NCBI RefSeq assembly: GCF_018139565.1
Contig: NZ_JAGSPK010000002.1
Span: forward strand, 682,001-746,000
Length of the DNA: 64,000 bases
Direction of reading: 5' to 3'
Origin: Cognatundibacterium rivi
GTDB taxonomy: Bacteria; Pseudomonadota; Gammaproteobacteria; Burkholderiales; Burkholderiaceae_D
The notes under the pieces were generated by a model. It did not search any database. It was not told the origin of the DNA and was given only the letters and a program-made list of their open reading frames with translations. This document shows positions 9,028 through 18,158 of the stretch, in pieces (positions within the stretch are counted from its first letter, which is position 1; each line of letters begins with the position of its first letter). The translations under genes were made by a program, and so were the position numbers.

Positions 9028-10204
9028 ATTTGAATGTCGCTCTAGACTGCAAAAAACGGCTGAGCCGCGCCACGGCCTCTTGCAGGTTCTCAAATGAATT
9101 CGCATATGACAACCGCACGTAGGTGTCAGCTGTCGCCGGTCCAAAGTCAAGACCGGGAACAATTACAACTCCCGCTTCCGTCAGGACTTCCCTCGCGAAC
9201 GCATCGGCGTCACTGGTAAAACGCGAGCAATCGGCGTAGACATAAAACGCGCCATCAGGCATCACAGTAATCCCGAAACCCAGTTCCCGCAAAGCAGGCA
9301 CAATGTAATCACGACGACGTTTAAATTCGGCTTTACGGCTTTCGTAAATCGCCATCGTTTCAGGTTCAAAACAGGCAAGCGCCGCATGCTGGGCGACAGA
9401 CGACGCGCAGATAAACAGGTTTTGTGCCAGTTTTTCAATTTCCGGCACGATGCGTTCCGGTACAACAATCCAGCCCAGACGCCAGCCCGTCATATTGAAA
9501 TACTTGCTGAAGCTGTTGATCACAATCACATCATCATCCAGTGACAGTGCCGAAAATGGCGCGGCATCATAGCTTAAGCCCTGATAAATCTCATCCACAA
9601 TCGTAAAGCCGCCGCGCTGCTTCACGCTGGCAATGATCGCGGTCAGTTCAGATGTGCTGATCGAAGTACCAGTAGGATTCGAAGGCGACGCCAGTAAAAC
9701 ACCACTGGTTTTATCACTCCAATGCTGGCACACCATCTGGTCGGAAAGCTGAAAGCGATCCTCGGCACCACTGGCGACCAGTCTCGCCTGACCATTAAAT
9801 GCAGCCACGAAGTGGCGGTTACACGGATAACAAGGATCTGGCATCAAGACTTCTTTACCTGGCTCAACTAAAGCTGCACATGCCAGTAACAGCGCTGCCG
9901 AGGCACCGGCAGTCACGATAATGCGTGAAGCCGGAATCGTCAGACCGTACTGCTGTAGGTAATACGTCGCAATGGCTTCACGCAAAGCAGGCAGACCAAG
10001 TGCGGACGTATATTGCAAACGTCCATCCGCCATTGCTTTAGCGGCAGCATCAAGCACTGCCTGCGGCGCCGTGAAATCCGGCTCACCGATTCCCATATGA
10101 ATCAGGTGACGCCCCTGATCTTCCAGCGCCGAAGCCATCTTCATCAGTTCCATGACATGAAACGGGGCAATTTGATCGAGACGGGAGGCGAGATTATTAT
10201 GCAT
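9026..10204 (-). CDS. Class I/II pyridoxal-phosphate aminotransferase
   Basis: A 392-residue fold-type I aminotransferase. Recognised stretches are GEPDFTAPQAVLDAA near the N-terminus, YTSALGLPALREAIA, SPSNPTGT, and the PLP-lysine region VINSFSKYFNMTGWRLGW. The frame extends upstream to 10306, but that would cross the nusB terminator hairpin, so ATG 10204 (MHNNLASRLDQIAPFHVM) is preferred; its ribosome site (CAGGG) is weak. The family moves amino groups between amino acids and 2-oxo acids; the substrate is not readable. It follows nusB and is probably expressed by read-through or an unseen promoter. Confidence 0.88.
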   Translation of the reverse strand: MHNNLASRLDQIAPFHVMELMKMASALEDQGRHLIHMGIGEPDFTAPQAVLDAAAKAMADGRLQYTSALGLPALREAIATYYLQQYGLTIPASRIIVTAGASAALLLACAALVEPGKEVLMPDPCYPCNRHFVAAFNGQARLVASGAEDRFQLSDQMVCQHWSDKTSGVLLASPSNPTGTSISTSELTAIIASVKQRGGFTIVDEIYQGLSYDAAPFSALSLDDDVIVINSFSKYFNMTGWRLGWIVVPERIVPEIEKLAQNLFICASSVAQHAALACFEPETMAIYESRKAEFKRRRDYIVPALRELGFGITVMPDGAFYVYADCSRFTSDADAFAREVLTEAGVVIVPGLDFGPATADTYVRLSYANSFENLQEAVARLSRFLQSRATFK

Positions 10205-10219
10205 ACAAATGAAACCCTG

Positions 10220-10258
10220 AAAAAAAACCGCCTGTTTTCTTTGGTAGAAAAGAGGCGG
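10220..10258 (-). terminator. Rho-independent terminator after nusB
   Basis: On the minus strand, CCGCCTCTTTTCT and AGAAAACAGGCGG form a long hairpin with loop ACCAA, followed directly by eight T residues. It closes the ribB-ribH-nusB transcript and lies just before the aminotransferase start. Confidence 0.88.
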
Positions 10259-10286
10259 TGTGATCTGTGTTACAGGAATATAAGAA

Positions 10287-10748
10287 TTACTTTGCAGCGA
10301 CCTCATTCGGACGCAATTTAGCGGCTAGCTTATCCAAAACACCATTGACGTATTTATGACCGTCAAGGCCACCAAAAGATTTGGTCAGCTCTACCGCTTC
10401 ATTAATCACGACACGGTAAGGAATTTCTATGTGATTTTTGAGTTCATACGCACCGATCAACAATACCGCATGTTCTATCGGTGACAACTCCGCAATCGTA
10501 CGGTCGATTAAGGGCGCGAAATCTTCGCGCAAGGCGATGGAATTATTGATCGCACCATGCAACAAGGCATCAAAATGCTCACGATCCGCTTTATCAAAGC
10601 CATGTGCCTGACGGATGTGCGCATCAATCACGCCTGAATCTTCATTGTTCAACAACCATTGATACAGCCCCTGCAACGCAAATTCGCGCGCGCGGTGACG
10701 TGGTGAACGGCTTTTACTTGGATTGGCGTGTATGGAATTATTATTCAT
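10287..10748 (-). CDS. nusB: Transcription antitermination factor NusB
   Basis: A 153-residue all-helical protein with the NusB features [13 protein letters not shown] near the N-terminus and the C-terminal [34 protein letters not shown]. NusB pairs with NusE (S10) on boxA RNA during rRNA transcription. The usual position directly after ribH is kept. The first 15 residues (SKSRSPRHR) are basic and longer than in E. coli NusB. A strong terminator follows. Confidence 0.97.
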   Translation of the reverse strand: MNNNSIHANPSKSRSPRHRAREFALQGLYQWLLNNEDSGVIDAHIRQAHGFDKADREHFDALLHGAINNSIALREDFAPLIDRTIAELSPIEHAVLLIGAYELKNHIEIPYRVVINEAVELTKSFGGLDGHKYVNGVLDKLAAKLRPNEVAAK

Positions 10749-10848
10749 ATTTTCTCTTGCTGAATTCTTGCTTGATCTTACTTGTTCTTCAACTGCGGTG
10801 ACAACGCCGACTTACATCAATCCAGATGCAGGCCGGCGTGAACATAAC

Positions 10849-11346
10849 TTAAGCGTCGTAATCGACTTCTTCTGTGGCTTCTGCCAATTCTTCCAGTGCC
10901 AGCGTCAGATTTGCCATTTCAACGGCGACGCGCGCCGCATCTGTGCCTTTTTCAAACATGCGTACTTCTGCCTGCGCATCGTTTTCTGTCGTCAGAATCG
11001 CATTCGCGATAGGAATGCCGGAATCCAGACCGACGCGGGTAATACCGGCACCGGATTCATTCGATACCAACTCAAAATGGTAGGTTTCGCCGCGAATCAC
11101 AGCACCTAAAGCGATCAGCGCATCGAATTGATTAGTTTCTGCCAGCTTTTGCAATGCCAGCGGCACTTCCAGCGCGCCCGGCACCGTTACATGCAAAATA
11201 TCTTCATTCATCACACCAAGGCGTGCGAGTTCTGCCAGGCAAGCAGTCAGCAAACCATTGCCAACGACTTCGTTAAAACGTGCCTGCACGATACCGACGC
11301 GTACACCAGCGCCGTCCAGATTTGATTCGTAATGTCCTACTGTCAT
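10849..11346 (-). CDS. ribH: 6,7-dimethyl-8-ribityllumazine synthase
   Basis: A 165-residue lumazine synthase. Family signatures include [17 protein letters not shown], the phosphate-binding [15 protein letters not shown], and [20 protein letters not shown] with the catalytic His. It condenses 5-amino-6-ribitylamino-uracil with dihydroxybutanone phosphate, the next-to-last step of riboflavin synthesis. The C-terminal tail is acidic. It lies 84 bp after the ribB-type gene and 100 bp before nusB, a standard rib-nusB operon. Confidence 0.97.
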   Translation of the reverse strand: MTVGHYESNLDGAGVRVGIVQARFNEVVGNGLLTACLAELARLGVMNEDILHVTVPGALEVPLALQKLAETNQFDALIALGAVIRGETYHFELVSNESGAGITRVGLDSGIPIANAILTTENDAQAEVRMFEKGTDAARVAVEMANLTLALEELAEATEEVDYDA

Positions 11347-11430
11347 AATATTCTCTCTCGCGCTGATGCGCCTGAATGGGATGGGTTAACAAAAACTAGA
11401 AACCAGAAACAACTAAGCACGACGGCAATA

Positions 11431-12552
11431 TTATTGCGCTGCTTCCGGCTTTTCCATGTAACCGACTACTTCCAGATTAAATCCTGTCATTGAAGGCATT
11501 TTACGCGGACTGGCTAACAGCTTCATCTTACGTACACCAACATCTTTTAAAATTTGTGCGCCGATACCGTAATTGCGCAAATCCATACGGGCAGCACGAC
11601 CAGTCGCCGGGCGGCTGTCTGGCGTTTGCAGCGCTTTAAACTGGTCAAACATCTGCTCGGCAGTTTCTTCGCAATTTAACAACACAATGACGCCGGAATC
11701 CGCCGCCTGTACCGTCTGCATGGCCGCTGCAATATTCCACGAATGCGTGGTCGCTTTGCTTTCCAACAAATCCAGAATCGATACTGGCTGATGAACACGT
11801 ACCAGCGTTTCTTTTTCTGCCGAAATGTCACCGTGAATCAACGCCAGATGCGCTGATCCGCTTGGTTTGTCGCGATAAACCACCGCCTGAAAGCTGCCAT
11901 GCACGGTGTCCATCTTACGTTCAGCAACGCGATCGACGATGCTTTCAGTCTGGCTGCGGTAATGAATCAGATCAGCAATCGTACCGATTTTAAGACCATG
12001 CTCTTTAGCGAATTCGATCAGATCCGGCAAACGCGCCATCGTACCATCGTCTTTCATGATCTCGCAGATCACAGAGGCAGGAGTCAGTCCGGCCATTTCC
12101 GTCAGATCACAACCGGCTTCCGTATGACCGGCGCGCATCAGAACACCACCTTTTTGCGCTTTCAACGGAAATACGTGACCTGGCTGCACGATGTCATGCG
12201 CGGTCGATTTCTTATTAACGGCCACTTGCACAGTACGGGCGCGGTCAGCGGCAGAAATACCGGTAGTCACGCCCTCAGCAGCTTCAATGGACACCGTAAA
12301 ATTGGTGCCGAACGAGGTGCCGTTACGGCTCGTCATCATGGCCAGATTCAGTTCGTCGCAACGTTCCTCTGTCAATGTCAGGCAAATCAGACCACGACCA
12401 TATTTCGCCATGAAATTAATCGCTTCCGGCGTGACGAATTCCGCCGCCATCACCAGATCGCCTTCATTTTCGCGGTCTTCTTCGTCAACCAGAATCACCA
12501 TGCGTCCAGCGCGCAATTCTGCGACGATTTCTAATGTATTTGACATGTTCAT
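11431..12552 (-). CDS. ribB: 3,4-dihydroxy-2-butanone 4-phosphate synthase with degenerate GTP cyclohydrolase II domain
   Basis: A 373-residue protein. Residues 1 to about 205 are a complete RibB domain ([37 protein letters not shown]), which makes the four-carbon unit of riboflavin. The rest has the length and fold pattern of RibA, but the three zinc cysteines of true GTP cyclohydrolase II (C..C.C in the SECLTGDxxxSLRCDCG region) are absent; the matching part reads [20 protein letters not shown]. It is therefore the RibBX type, with only the RibB activity expected, and a separate RibA should exist elsewhere. No FMN riboswitch is visible upstream. Two starts six bases apart (12552 and 12546) are possible. 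Confidence 0.93.
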   Translation of the reverse strand: MNMSNTLEIVAELRAGRMVILVDEEDRENEGDLVMAAEFVTPEAINFMAKYGRGLICLTLTEERCDELNLAMMTSRNGTSFGTNFTVSIEAAEGVTTGISAADRARTVQVAVNKKSTAHDIVQPGHVFPLKAQKGGVLMRAGHTEAGCDLTEMAGLTPASVICEIMKDDGTMARLPDLIEFAKEHGLKIGTIADLIHYRSQTESIVDRVAERKMDTVHGSFQAVVYRDKPSGSAHLALIHGDISAEKETLVRVHQPVSILDLLESKATTHSWNIAAAMQTVQAADSGVIVLLNCEETAEQMFDQFKALQTPDSRPATGRAARMDLRNYGIGAQILKDVGVRKMKLLASPRKMPSMTGFNLEVVGYMEKPEAAQ

Positions 12553-12684
12553 AGGGGAATATCCTGTAGTGGGCTCAGCACCGGCGCTTGTGGCGGCGCT
12601 CCACTGACTGCATTTGAATGAAGTCGCTATTTTAAAGGATTTCCCGAAACACTTCCCGTGCTTTCTGCGGATTCCGCTGTCTTT

Positions 12685-13569
12685 TTAACTGATTTGAATC
12701 ATGCCTCGGCCGATTTCGACAACTTTGCCACCGACCCTGATCGTTTTATCAGCTGCCACATCCAGATACAACTGACTCGGCCGTCGCATCTGCACCCGCT
12801 GCTCTACCACGAAACTGGCAGGTAAATCGCCTCCTGACATCTGCCACCAGCCACCCAGATTCGCGCAGGCAGAGCCAGTCGCCGGATCTTCGCCGACACC
12901 TCCCTCGGGGCGAACAAAGAAATAGCGCGCAGTGACAGGCTGGCGACCCGCTGCGCCTGTACCGGTATCAGCACGACCAAATGCGAACACATACACAGTA
13001 CGCCGCCCCAGACTGCTCACGGGCCAGGTTTGCAGCAAGGCGGCATCCGGCTGCGCGCGACGCACGGCATCCGGTGTTTTCAGCGCAACTAATAATTGAT
13101 CAGAACCGGTGCTCACCCACAGCGGCGCGGACAATAAATCATCCTCGTGTAAGCCTAGCAAGCGGGCAATCTCTGTCGGAGTCGCCTCACACGCCCTCGT
13201 CTGCACCGCCTGTGGTGCGGCAAACGTCCAGATCTGATCGTGCAGATTCAACGGCACGATCCCCGCTTTACATTCCAGTGTCAGCGCATCGCTTGCCCCG
13301 AAAAGCGCAGACACCACGTGCGCCGTACCGATGCTGGGATGACCTGCAAACGCCATCTCTGTGCCCGGTGTAAAAATCCGCATGCGCGCAGTCGCCTTGT
13401 CGGACGGCAGAATGAATGTGGTTTCCGACAAATTAAACTGCAACGCCAGCGCCTGCATTTCTGTATCCGACAAGCCTTCCGCATGTTCAAACACACACAG
13501 GGGATTTCCGCCAAAGTCAGACTCGGCAAACACGTTCAGGATTCGGTATGGGTAACTACGCATCATCAT
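12685..13569 (-). CDS. PhzF family isomerase/epimerase
   Basis: A 294-residue PhzF-fold protein: the N-terminal VFAESDFGGNPLCVFE, the LSETTFILPS stretch with the family's catalytic Glu, FTPGTEMAFAGHPSIGTAHV, and the C-terminal GEDPATGSACANLGGWW. Family members act on small acids such as phenazine precursors or amino-acid derivatives; most have no known substrate. No phenazine genes are near. Three in-frame ATGs lie at 13569, 13566 and 13563; the last gives the conserved MRSYPYRILNVF start. Confidence 0.9.
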   Translation of the reverse strand: MMMRSYPYRILNVFAESDFGGNPLCVFEHAEGLSDTEMQALALQFNLSETTFILPSDKATARMRIFTPGTEMAFAGHPSIGTAHVVSALFGASDALTLECKAGIVPLNLHDQIWTFAAPQAVQTRACEATPTEIARLLGLHEDDLLSAPLWVSTGSDQLLVALKTPDAVRRAQPDAALLQTWPVSSLGRRTVYVFAFGRADTGTGAAGRQPVTARYFFVRPEGGVGEDPATGSACANLGGWWQMSGGDLPASFVVEQRVQMRRPSQLYLDVAADKTIRVGGKVVEIGRGMIQIS

Positions 13570-13937
13570 TCACCTTATTACATACTACATACGATACATA
13601 CGACTATGGATGGTCGGCATGGCCTCACATCTGACTGGCGCAAAGCATGTTGCACGCACCTCAGGAAACTTCAAAAAATGAGAAAAGAAGGGAGTATGTG
13701 CAATTTTCACCTTATTGTCAGCATAAAATAAGGCGCTTAAAACATACTCCGGGGAGTATCTACAGGCGCTACAGAGCATATGTATAGCACCTCTGGAGTG
13801 ACGCGACATCAACGCGCAACAACAAAAATGTAGCACACCGTACGACATGAGCAGCAAAAGCCCGCTAAAAATATGTTGATCGCTGGCAGAGGCTGTTATG
13901 CTGAAGGCATACTTTCTCCACGACCATTTTGATCATC
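13570..13937. other. Divergent intergenic region with a repeat element
   Basis: This 368-bp stretch between divergent genes has no supported gene. It holds one copy of the dispersed AGTAT element (13690-13759) and short AT-rich tracts likely to carry promoters. The minus-strand open frames here lack ribosome sites. Confidence 0.6.
13690..13759 (+). repeat. Dispersed AGTAT element, copy 1
   Basis: Begins GGGAGTATG and ends in the core ATACTCCGGGGAGTAT (13744-13759), preceded by GGCGCTTAAAAC. Total 70 bp. It resembles the copies near 29.8, 33.4, 41.4 and 50.8 kb. It lies between the divergent phzF-like and DUF1272 genes. Confidence 0.7.
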
Positions 13938-14246
13938 ATGTTAGAACTTCGTCCCGGCTGTGAACATTGCGATACCGATTTACCGCCAGCCGCAAGTAAT
14001 GCGCGGATTTGCAGTTTTGAATGTACGTTTTGCGCCGACTGTGCAGAGACGATATTGCACAACGTTTGCCCGAATTGCGGCGGCGGTTTCAGCCCGCGCC
14101 CGGTGCGTCCGGGACAGAATTGGAAAGGTGGCAATGACCTGAGCAATTACCCTGCAAGCACCGTCAGAAAATACCGACCTGCTGATCTGGTCGCGCATCA
14201 GACATTGCTGCAAAGTTTACAAGGACGCTCAGCAGATCAGCGCTGA
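13938..14246 (+). CDS. DUF1272 domain-containing cysteine-rich protein
   Basis: A 102-residue protein starting at ATG 13938 (MLELRPGCEHCDTDLPP). It carries eight or more cysteines arranged as CEHC, C-x3-C-x2-C-x2-C and CPNCGG, a zinc-ribbon-like pattern matching the DUF1272 family. The function of this family is unknown. The C-terminal third is basic and probably disordered. It sits 64 bp before the DMT exporter and may be co-transcribed with it. Confidence 0.82.
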   Translation: MLELRPGCEHCDTDLPPAASNARICSFECTFCADCAETILHNVCPNCGGGFSPRPVRPGQNWKGGNDLSNYPASTVRKYRPADLVAHQTLLQSLQGRSADQR

Positions 14247-14310
14247 CCTTAGATTTGTAAGAGTAAGAGAAACAGAATACCGCCTTTTTCCCACTTTTTT
14301 GACGGACGAT

Positions 14311-15228
14311 ATGTCGCAGAACAGCCTAAGCCCCCGCCACCTTCTGATGGCATTGATCGTGGTCTTTTTGTGGGGGATGAATTTCGTCGTCATCAAAATC
14401 GGGCTGCGCGGCATTCCACCGCTTCTGATGGGAACCCTGCGTTTCATGCTGGTCGCGTTTCCCGCGATTTTGTTTTTACCACGTCCCAAAGTGCCGCTAA
14501 AACTCTTAGTGGCGTACGCGATGACCATCAGCCTCGGGCAATTCGCCTTTCTGTTCTCCGCAATGGCCATCGGCATGCCGGCGGGTCTGGCATCACTGGT
14601 GCTGCAGGCGCAAGCTTTTTTTACAGTGGGTTTATCGGCACTTGTTTTTGGCGACAAACTGCGCCCCAGCAATCTGTTGGGCATGCTGATTGCCAGCAGT
14701 GGGCTGGTCTTGCTCGGCAGCGCCAGCATCGCAAGTTCGGCTAGTCAGGTTACCTTAGCCGGTTTTGCGCTGACCATTTGCGCTGCCATTTCGTGGGCAA
14801 GTGGGAATGTGATCAGCAAGAAAATCGGCCCGACGGCGGTGCTGAGTCTGGTCTCCTGGAGCGCACTGGTGCCGGTGATTCCATTTTTCCTGCTGTCACT
14901 CTGGTTTGAAGGCAGCGAACAGATTAGCCATAGCCTGAAGAATATGAGCTTGCCATCGGCGCTGACCATCGTTTATCTGGCGTTCGCCGCGACCCTGATT
15001 GGCTACACTTTATGGGGGCGCTTGCTGGCTAGTCTGCCGACACACATGGTCGCGCCACTGACTTTAATGGTGCCGGTCATCGGTCTGACAGCCGCGTGGG
15101 TATTACTCGGTGAGGCACTCAGTGCTCTGCAGATTACTGGCGCGCTGATCGTGATGGTAGGTTTGCTGATCAATGTGTTCGGGCCGAGATTACTGAACCA
15201 CGTGCGGGACATTTTTCATCCACGCTGA
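14311..15228 (+). CDS. EamA/DMT family transporter
   Basis: A 305-residue protein with ten predicted transmembrane helices in two EamA repeats, with typical motifs VVFLWGMNFVVIKIGL in helix 1 and GALIVMVGLLINVFG in the last. DMT members of this length are usually exporters of amino acids or metabolites, such as EamA and RhaT relatives. The ATG at 14311 is used; the frame also has a TTG at 14299. No strong ribosome site is visible, so translation may be coupled to the DUF1272 gene upstream. Confidence 0.88.
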   Translation: MSQNSLSPRHLLMALIVVFLWGMNFVVIKIGLRGIPPLLMGTLRFMLVAFPAILFLPRPKVPLKLLVAYAMTISLGQFAFLFSAMAIGMPAGLASLVLQAQAFFTVGLSALVFGDKLRPSNLLGMLIASSGLVLLGSASIASSASQVTLAGFALTICAAISWASGNVISKKIGPTAVLSLVSWSALVPVIPFFLLSLWFEGSEQISHSLKNMSLPSALTIVYLAFAATLIGYTLWGRLLASLPTHMVAPLTLMVPVIGLTAAWVLLGEALSALQITGALIVMVGLLINVFGPRLLNHVRDIFHPR

Positions 15229-15279
15229 AGCTGACCCGACACAATAACATCGCAATCAAAAAATACACCCTCAATAAAA

Positions 15280-15317
15280 ATGCGCCTTCGCAGGCAAAAA
15301 CCTGCGAAAAGGCGCAT
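15280..15317 (-). terminator. Terminator after thrC
   Basis: ATGCGCCTT-CGCAGG pairs with CCTGCG-AAA-AGGCGCAT. On the minus strand it is followed by TTTTTATT, so it ends the thrC transcript. It may also stop the convergent DMT gene, but no T-run exists in that direction. Confidence 0.82.
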
Positions 15318-15341
15318 CAATAAAAAGGAAGGCAGTTCTGA

Positions 15342-16802
15342 TTACAAACCGGTGTTTGCCGCAATATAGGCTTTCATCTTTTCCACATCAGCGGTCATCA
15401 CTTCAAAGCGTTGCGGCAACGCTTCGATATTTTCAAAGCCAGCCGGACGCTCCGCATCACGCCCCAATGCTTCACGGATGGTTTCATTAAATTTGGCTGG
15501 CAAGGCCGTTTCCAGCACGATCATAGGCACACCGGTTTCTATATGTTCCAGCGCGACCTTGATGCCATCGGCGGTATGCGTATCAATCGTGATGCCATAA
15601 TTTTTTTCAACCTGACGTATGGTATTCAAACGATCTGCATGTACCGATTTGCCTGATTGAAAACCGAAACGAGCCACCTTTTTAAATTCATCGCCATCGC
15701 TGCCGGGCTGGCCGGACAAATCAAAACCGCCTACCGTTTCCACTTTGCCAAACAAGGCTTTGACCCGCGCCGCATCGCCATCGAGCAGATCGTAAATGAA
15801 GCGTTCAAAGTTCGAGGCTTTGGAAATATCCATCGACGGGCTGGTGGTATGCCAGGTTTCTGCCGACTTACGCACGCGATACACACCGGTGCGAAAAAAC
15901 TCGTCAAGCACATCATTTTCATTGGTTGCCACCACCAGCTTATCAATCGGCAAACCCATCATGCGTGCGATGTGTCCGGCGCAGATATTGCCGAAATTAC
16001 CCGAAGGCACGGTGAACGACACTTTTTGCGCATTGCTGGTCGTCGCACTCAGGTAGCCACGGAAGTAGTACACCACTTGCGCGACCACACGTGCCCAGTT
16101 AATCGAATTAACTGTGCCGATTTTCTGACGTTCTTTATACGCCAGATCATTGGAAACTGCCTTGACCATATCCTGGCAATCATCAAACACGCCTTCGACT
16201 GCGATATTAAAAATATTCGGATCTTGCAGGCTGAACATTTGCGCGGTCTGGAATGCGCTCATTTTTTTATGTGGCGACAGCATGAAAACGCGTATGCCTT
16301 TTTTGCCGCGCATCGCGTATTCCGCAGCGCTGCCGGTATCACCGGAAGTGGCACCAAAAATATTCAGTTCGGCCTGTTTTTTTGCCAGCGCATATTCAAA
16401 CAGATTGCCAAGCAATTGCATCGCCATATCCTTGAATGCCAGCGTCGGGCCATTCGATAAAGCTTGCAGGATCAGCTTGCGACCATCTTTGTCTTCGAGC
16501 ACACGTAAGGGGGTGATCTGCGCTGCATCTTCGCCAAGACGTGCATTGCGATAGACATCTGCCGTGTAGGTTTTTTCAACAATCGCTCTCAGGTCTTCTG
16601 CTGGAATATCGGTCGCAAATTTTTTCAACACCTCAAATGCCAGACCAGCATATGACAGACCGCGCCAAGCATCCAGTTCTGCGCCACTGACCTGCGGGTA
16701 GCTGGTGGGTAAATACAATCCGCCATCCGGCGCAAGACCACCTAAGAGAATTTCCGAGAAATTTTGTGCTGCGGCATGTCCGCGGGTTGAAGCGTATTGC
16801 AT
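15342..16802 (-). CDS. thrC: Threonine synthase
   Basis: A 486-residue PLP enzyme converting O-phosphohomoserine to threonine. It starts at ATG 16802 (MQYASTRGHAAAQNFSEIL), a conserved N-terminus; an upstream ATG at 16844 adds 14 residues unlike the family. The PLP lysine lies in NGPTLAFKDMAMQLL, with GATSGDTGSAAEYAMRG and FTVPSGNFGNICAG as further family signatures. In many proteobacteria hom precedes thrC; here no homoserine dehydrogenase is adjacent and the gene appears monocistronic. Confidence 0.96.
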   Translation of the reverse strand: MQYASTRGHAAAQNFSEILLGGLAPDGGLYLPTSYPQVSGAELDAWRGLSYAGLAFEVLKKFATDIPAEDLRAIVEKTYTADVYRNARLGEDAAQITPLRVLEDKDGRKLILQALSNGPTLAFKDMAMQLLGNLFEYALAKKQAELNIFGATSGDTGSAAEYAMRGKKGIRVFMLSPHKKMSAFQTAQMFSLQDPNIFNIAVEGVFDDCQDMVKAVSNDLAYKERQKIGTVNSINWARVVAQVVYYFRGYLSATTSNAQKVSFTVPSGNFGNICAGHIARMMGLPIDKLVVATNENDVLDEFFRTGVYRVRKSAETWHTTSPSMDISKASNFERFIYDLLDGDAARVKALFGKVETVGGFDLSGQPGSDGDEFKKVARFGFQSGKSVHADRLNTIRQVEKNYGITIDTHTADGIKVALEHIETGVPMIVLETALPAKFNETIREALGRDAERPAGFENIEALPQRFEVMTADVEKMKAYIAANTGL

Positions 16803-16995
16803 AAGATGACTGAAGTATATTAAGAGGTTAGATGAATTTTCCATCTATTATATCGCCCTTACCCCCTCAAAACCGAGGCAAAACGAAGAAAGTCAATCTG
16901 GCGTTGTTGCCGCGCGGCAGTCAGCAAAGCGAATCAGATGATGAACTGCCGTAACAGCTGAGGCCAGTTTTAGCCAGCGTTACAATCCGACAGTC

Positions 16996-17898
16996 TCAAG
17001 CAGATTCAGCTTGCAGACGTTGCGGATGGGTGTACACAACAAAGCCATGTTCGCGCACAAAACCGATCAGACAGATACCGGCAGATTCCGCCATGCTGAT
17101 GGCTAAGCTGGTCGGTGCAGAAATCGTCGCCAATATACTGATGCCCGCCCGCGCAGATTTCTGCAACAGCTCATAACTGGCGCGACTACTCATGATCGCG
17201 AAACCCGCAGCCAATGCACGTCCCGCGACGGAGTCACGAATATCGGCAACTTCACTGCGCTCGCAACGCAATGCCCCAATCAGTTTATCCAGCGCATTGT
17301 GACGGCCAACGTCTTCCCGTACGCAAAGGATGTTACCACCCAGATCAGCCCATGCGGCAGCATGCATAGCACCCGTAGCCGCATTCAGCACCTGCTTGCT
17401 GCTGAGTTCTCCGAACGCTTTGGCCAGCGCTGCTTTACTCACATGATGATCGGCATTCAGACGCGGTGTAGCAAGATCCAATGACTGCAAGCTTTCAAGA
17501 CCGCACAGGCCGCAGCCGGTTTTGCCCGACAGGCTGCGACGTTTATTTTTGAGTTGGACAAAACATTCGGAAGCGATCTGTATCTGCAGTTCAATACCAA
17601 GTATCGCGGTATTACTGACCACCGTAATATCGTAAATCTGCGAAGGCTGATCGATGATGCGCTCTGCGAGACTGAAGCCGATTGCAAAATCCTCCAGATC
17701 CAGCGGCGTCGCCATCATCACCGCATGCGAAATTCCATTGAAGACCAGTGCAACGGGTACTTCTTCAGCAATACTGTCGCTCGTTTGCAAGAACCATCCA
17801 TCGGCAAACTTATGCTGATCAACAGTCATTTCACGACTGCCGCGCGCAAATATATCCGGCGTAGTCAGTGTTTCTGTTGCCATTTTTTCTGTTGCCAT
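16996..17898 (-). CDS. fdhD: Formate dehydrogenase accessory sulfurtransferase FdhD
   Basis: A protein of up to 300 residues with the FdhD signature TGCGLCGLESL (the CxxC that carries sulfur from IscS to the molybdenum cofactor), FNGISHAVMMATPLDLEDFAIGF, REDVGRHNALDKLIG and SSRASYELLQKSARAGI. FdhD is needed for active formate dehydrogenases and relatives. Its start overlaps the end of the 97-residue gene, and a 15-bp tandem repeat at the junction duplicates the start codon (MATEKMATET), so ATG 17898 or 17883 could be used. Last gene of the transporter/YdeP-type/unknown/fdhD operon. Confidence 0.95.
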   Translation of the reverse strand: MATEKMATETLTTPDIFARGSREMTVDQHKFADGWFLQTSDSIAEEVPVALVFNGISHAVMMATPLDLEDFAIGFSLAERIIDQPSQIYDITVVSNTAILGIELQIQIASECFVQLKNKRRSLSGKTGCGLCGLESLQSLDLATPRLNADHHVSKAALAKAFGELSSKQVLNAATGAMHAAAWADLGGNILCVREDVGRHNALDKLIGALRCERSEVADIRDSVAGRALAAGFAIMSSRASYELLQKSARAGISILATISAPTSLAISMAESAGICLIGFVREHGFVVYTHPQRLQAESA

Positions 17899-18158
17899 TG
17901 ATCACGACCTTTTTGTGTCAGGCTTAACAAGACTCTGTCGCCATCCTGATGTAACAGCACCCAACCGGGACCGGGGTTGTCAGCGATAATGTCCTCACCC
18001 AGATAGGCGACGCAGCGCAGCAAACTGCTCAGGCGCACACGTAAGCGCTTGGTCAGACGCAAAACAGAAACGGGAGCACTGCTCAATGCTAATTCATCCA
18101 GTAAAACATCAGTCAACGCTGACGATGCCGGATTGATCAATACCGCTTCATTATTCAT
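17865..18158 (-). CDS. Small protein of the formate operon, possible winged helix
   Basis: A 97-residue protein I do not recognise as a named family. It overlaps the YdeP-type gene by eight bases at its start and fdhD by 34 bases at its end, strong evidence that it is real and translationally coupled. The pattern LDELAL, SVLRLTKRLRVR, SSLLRCVAYLGE, then GWVLLHQDGDRVLLSLTQKG could be three helices plus a beta wing, as in small DNA-binding proteins. There is no membrane segment and a single Cys. Its role may be regulation or maturation of the molybdoenzyme; this is inference. Confidence 0.8.
   Translation of the reverse strand: MNNEAVLINPASSALTDVLLDELALSSAPVSVLRLTKRLRVRLSSLLRCVAYLGEDIIADNPGPGWVLLHQDGDRVLLSLTQKGRDQWQQKKWQQKH
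17872..17901 (-). repeat. 15-bp tandem repeat at the unknown gene/fdhD junction
   Basis: Two adjacent 15-bp copies (TTCTGTTGCCATTTT and TTCTGTTGCCATTGA on plus), 13 of 15 bases alike. In one frame it repeats the fdhD start (MATEK, MATET); in the other it gives the W-Q-Q-K repeats at the end of the upstream protein. Confidence 0.75.

Noticed and set aside
12553-12684. FMN riboswitch before ribB
   Set aside because: The spacer is only about 130 bp and lacks the conserved RFN motifs.
15657-16460. Long plus-strand open frame (267 codons)
   Set aside because: It is antisense to thrC, His/Arg-rich with no family features, and is a shadow of the real gene.
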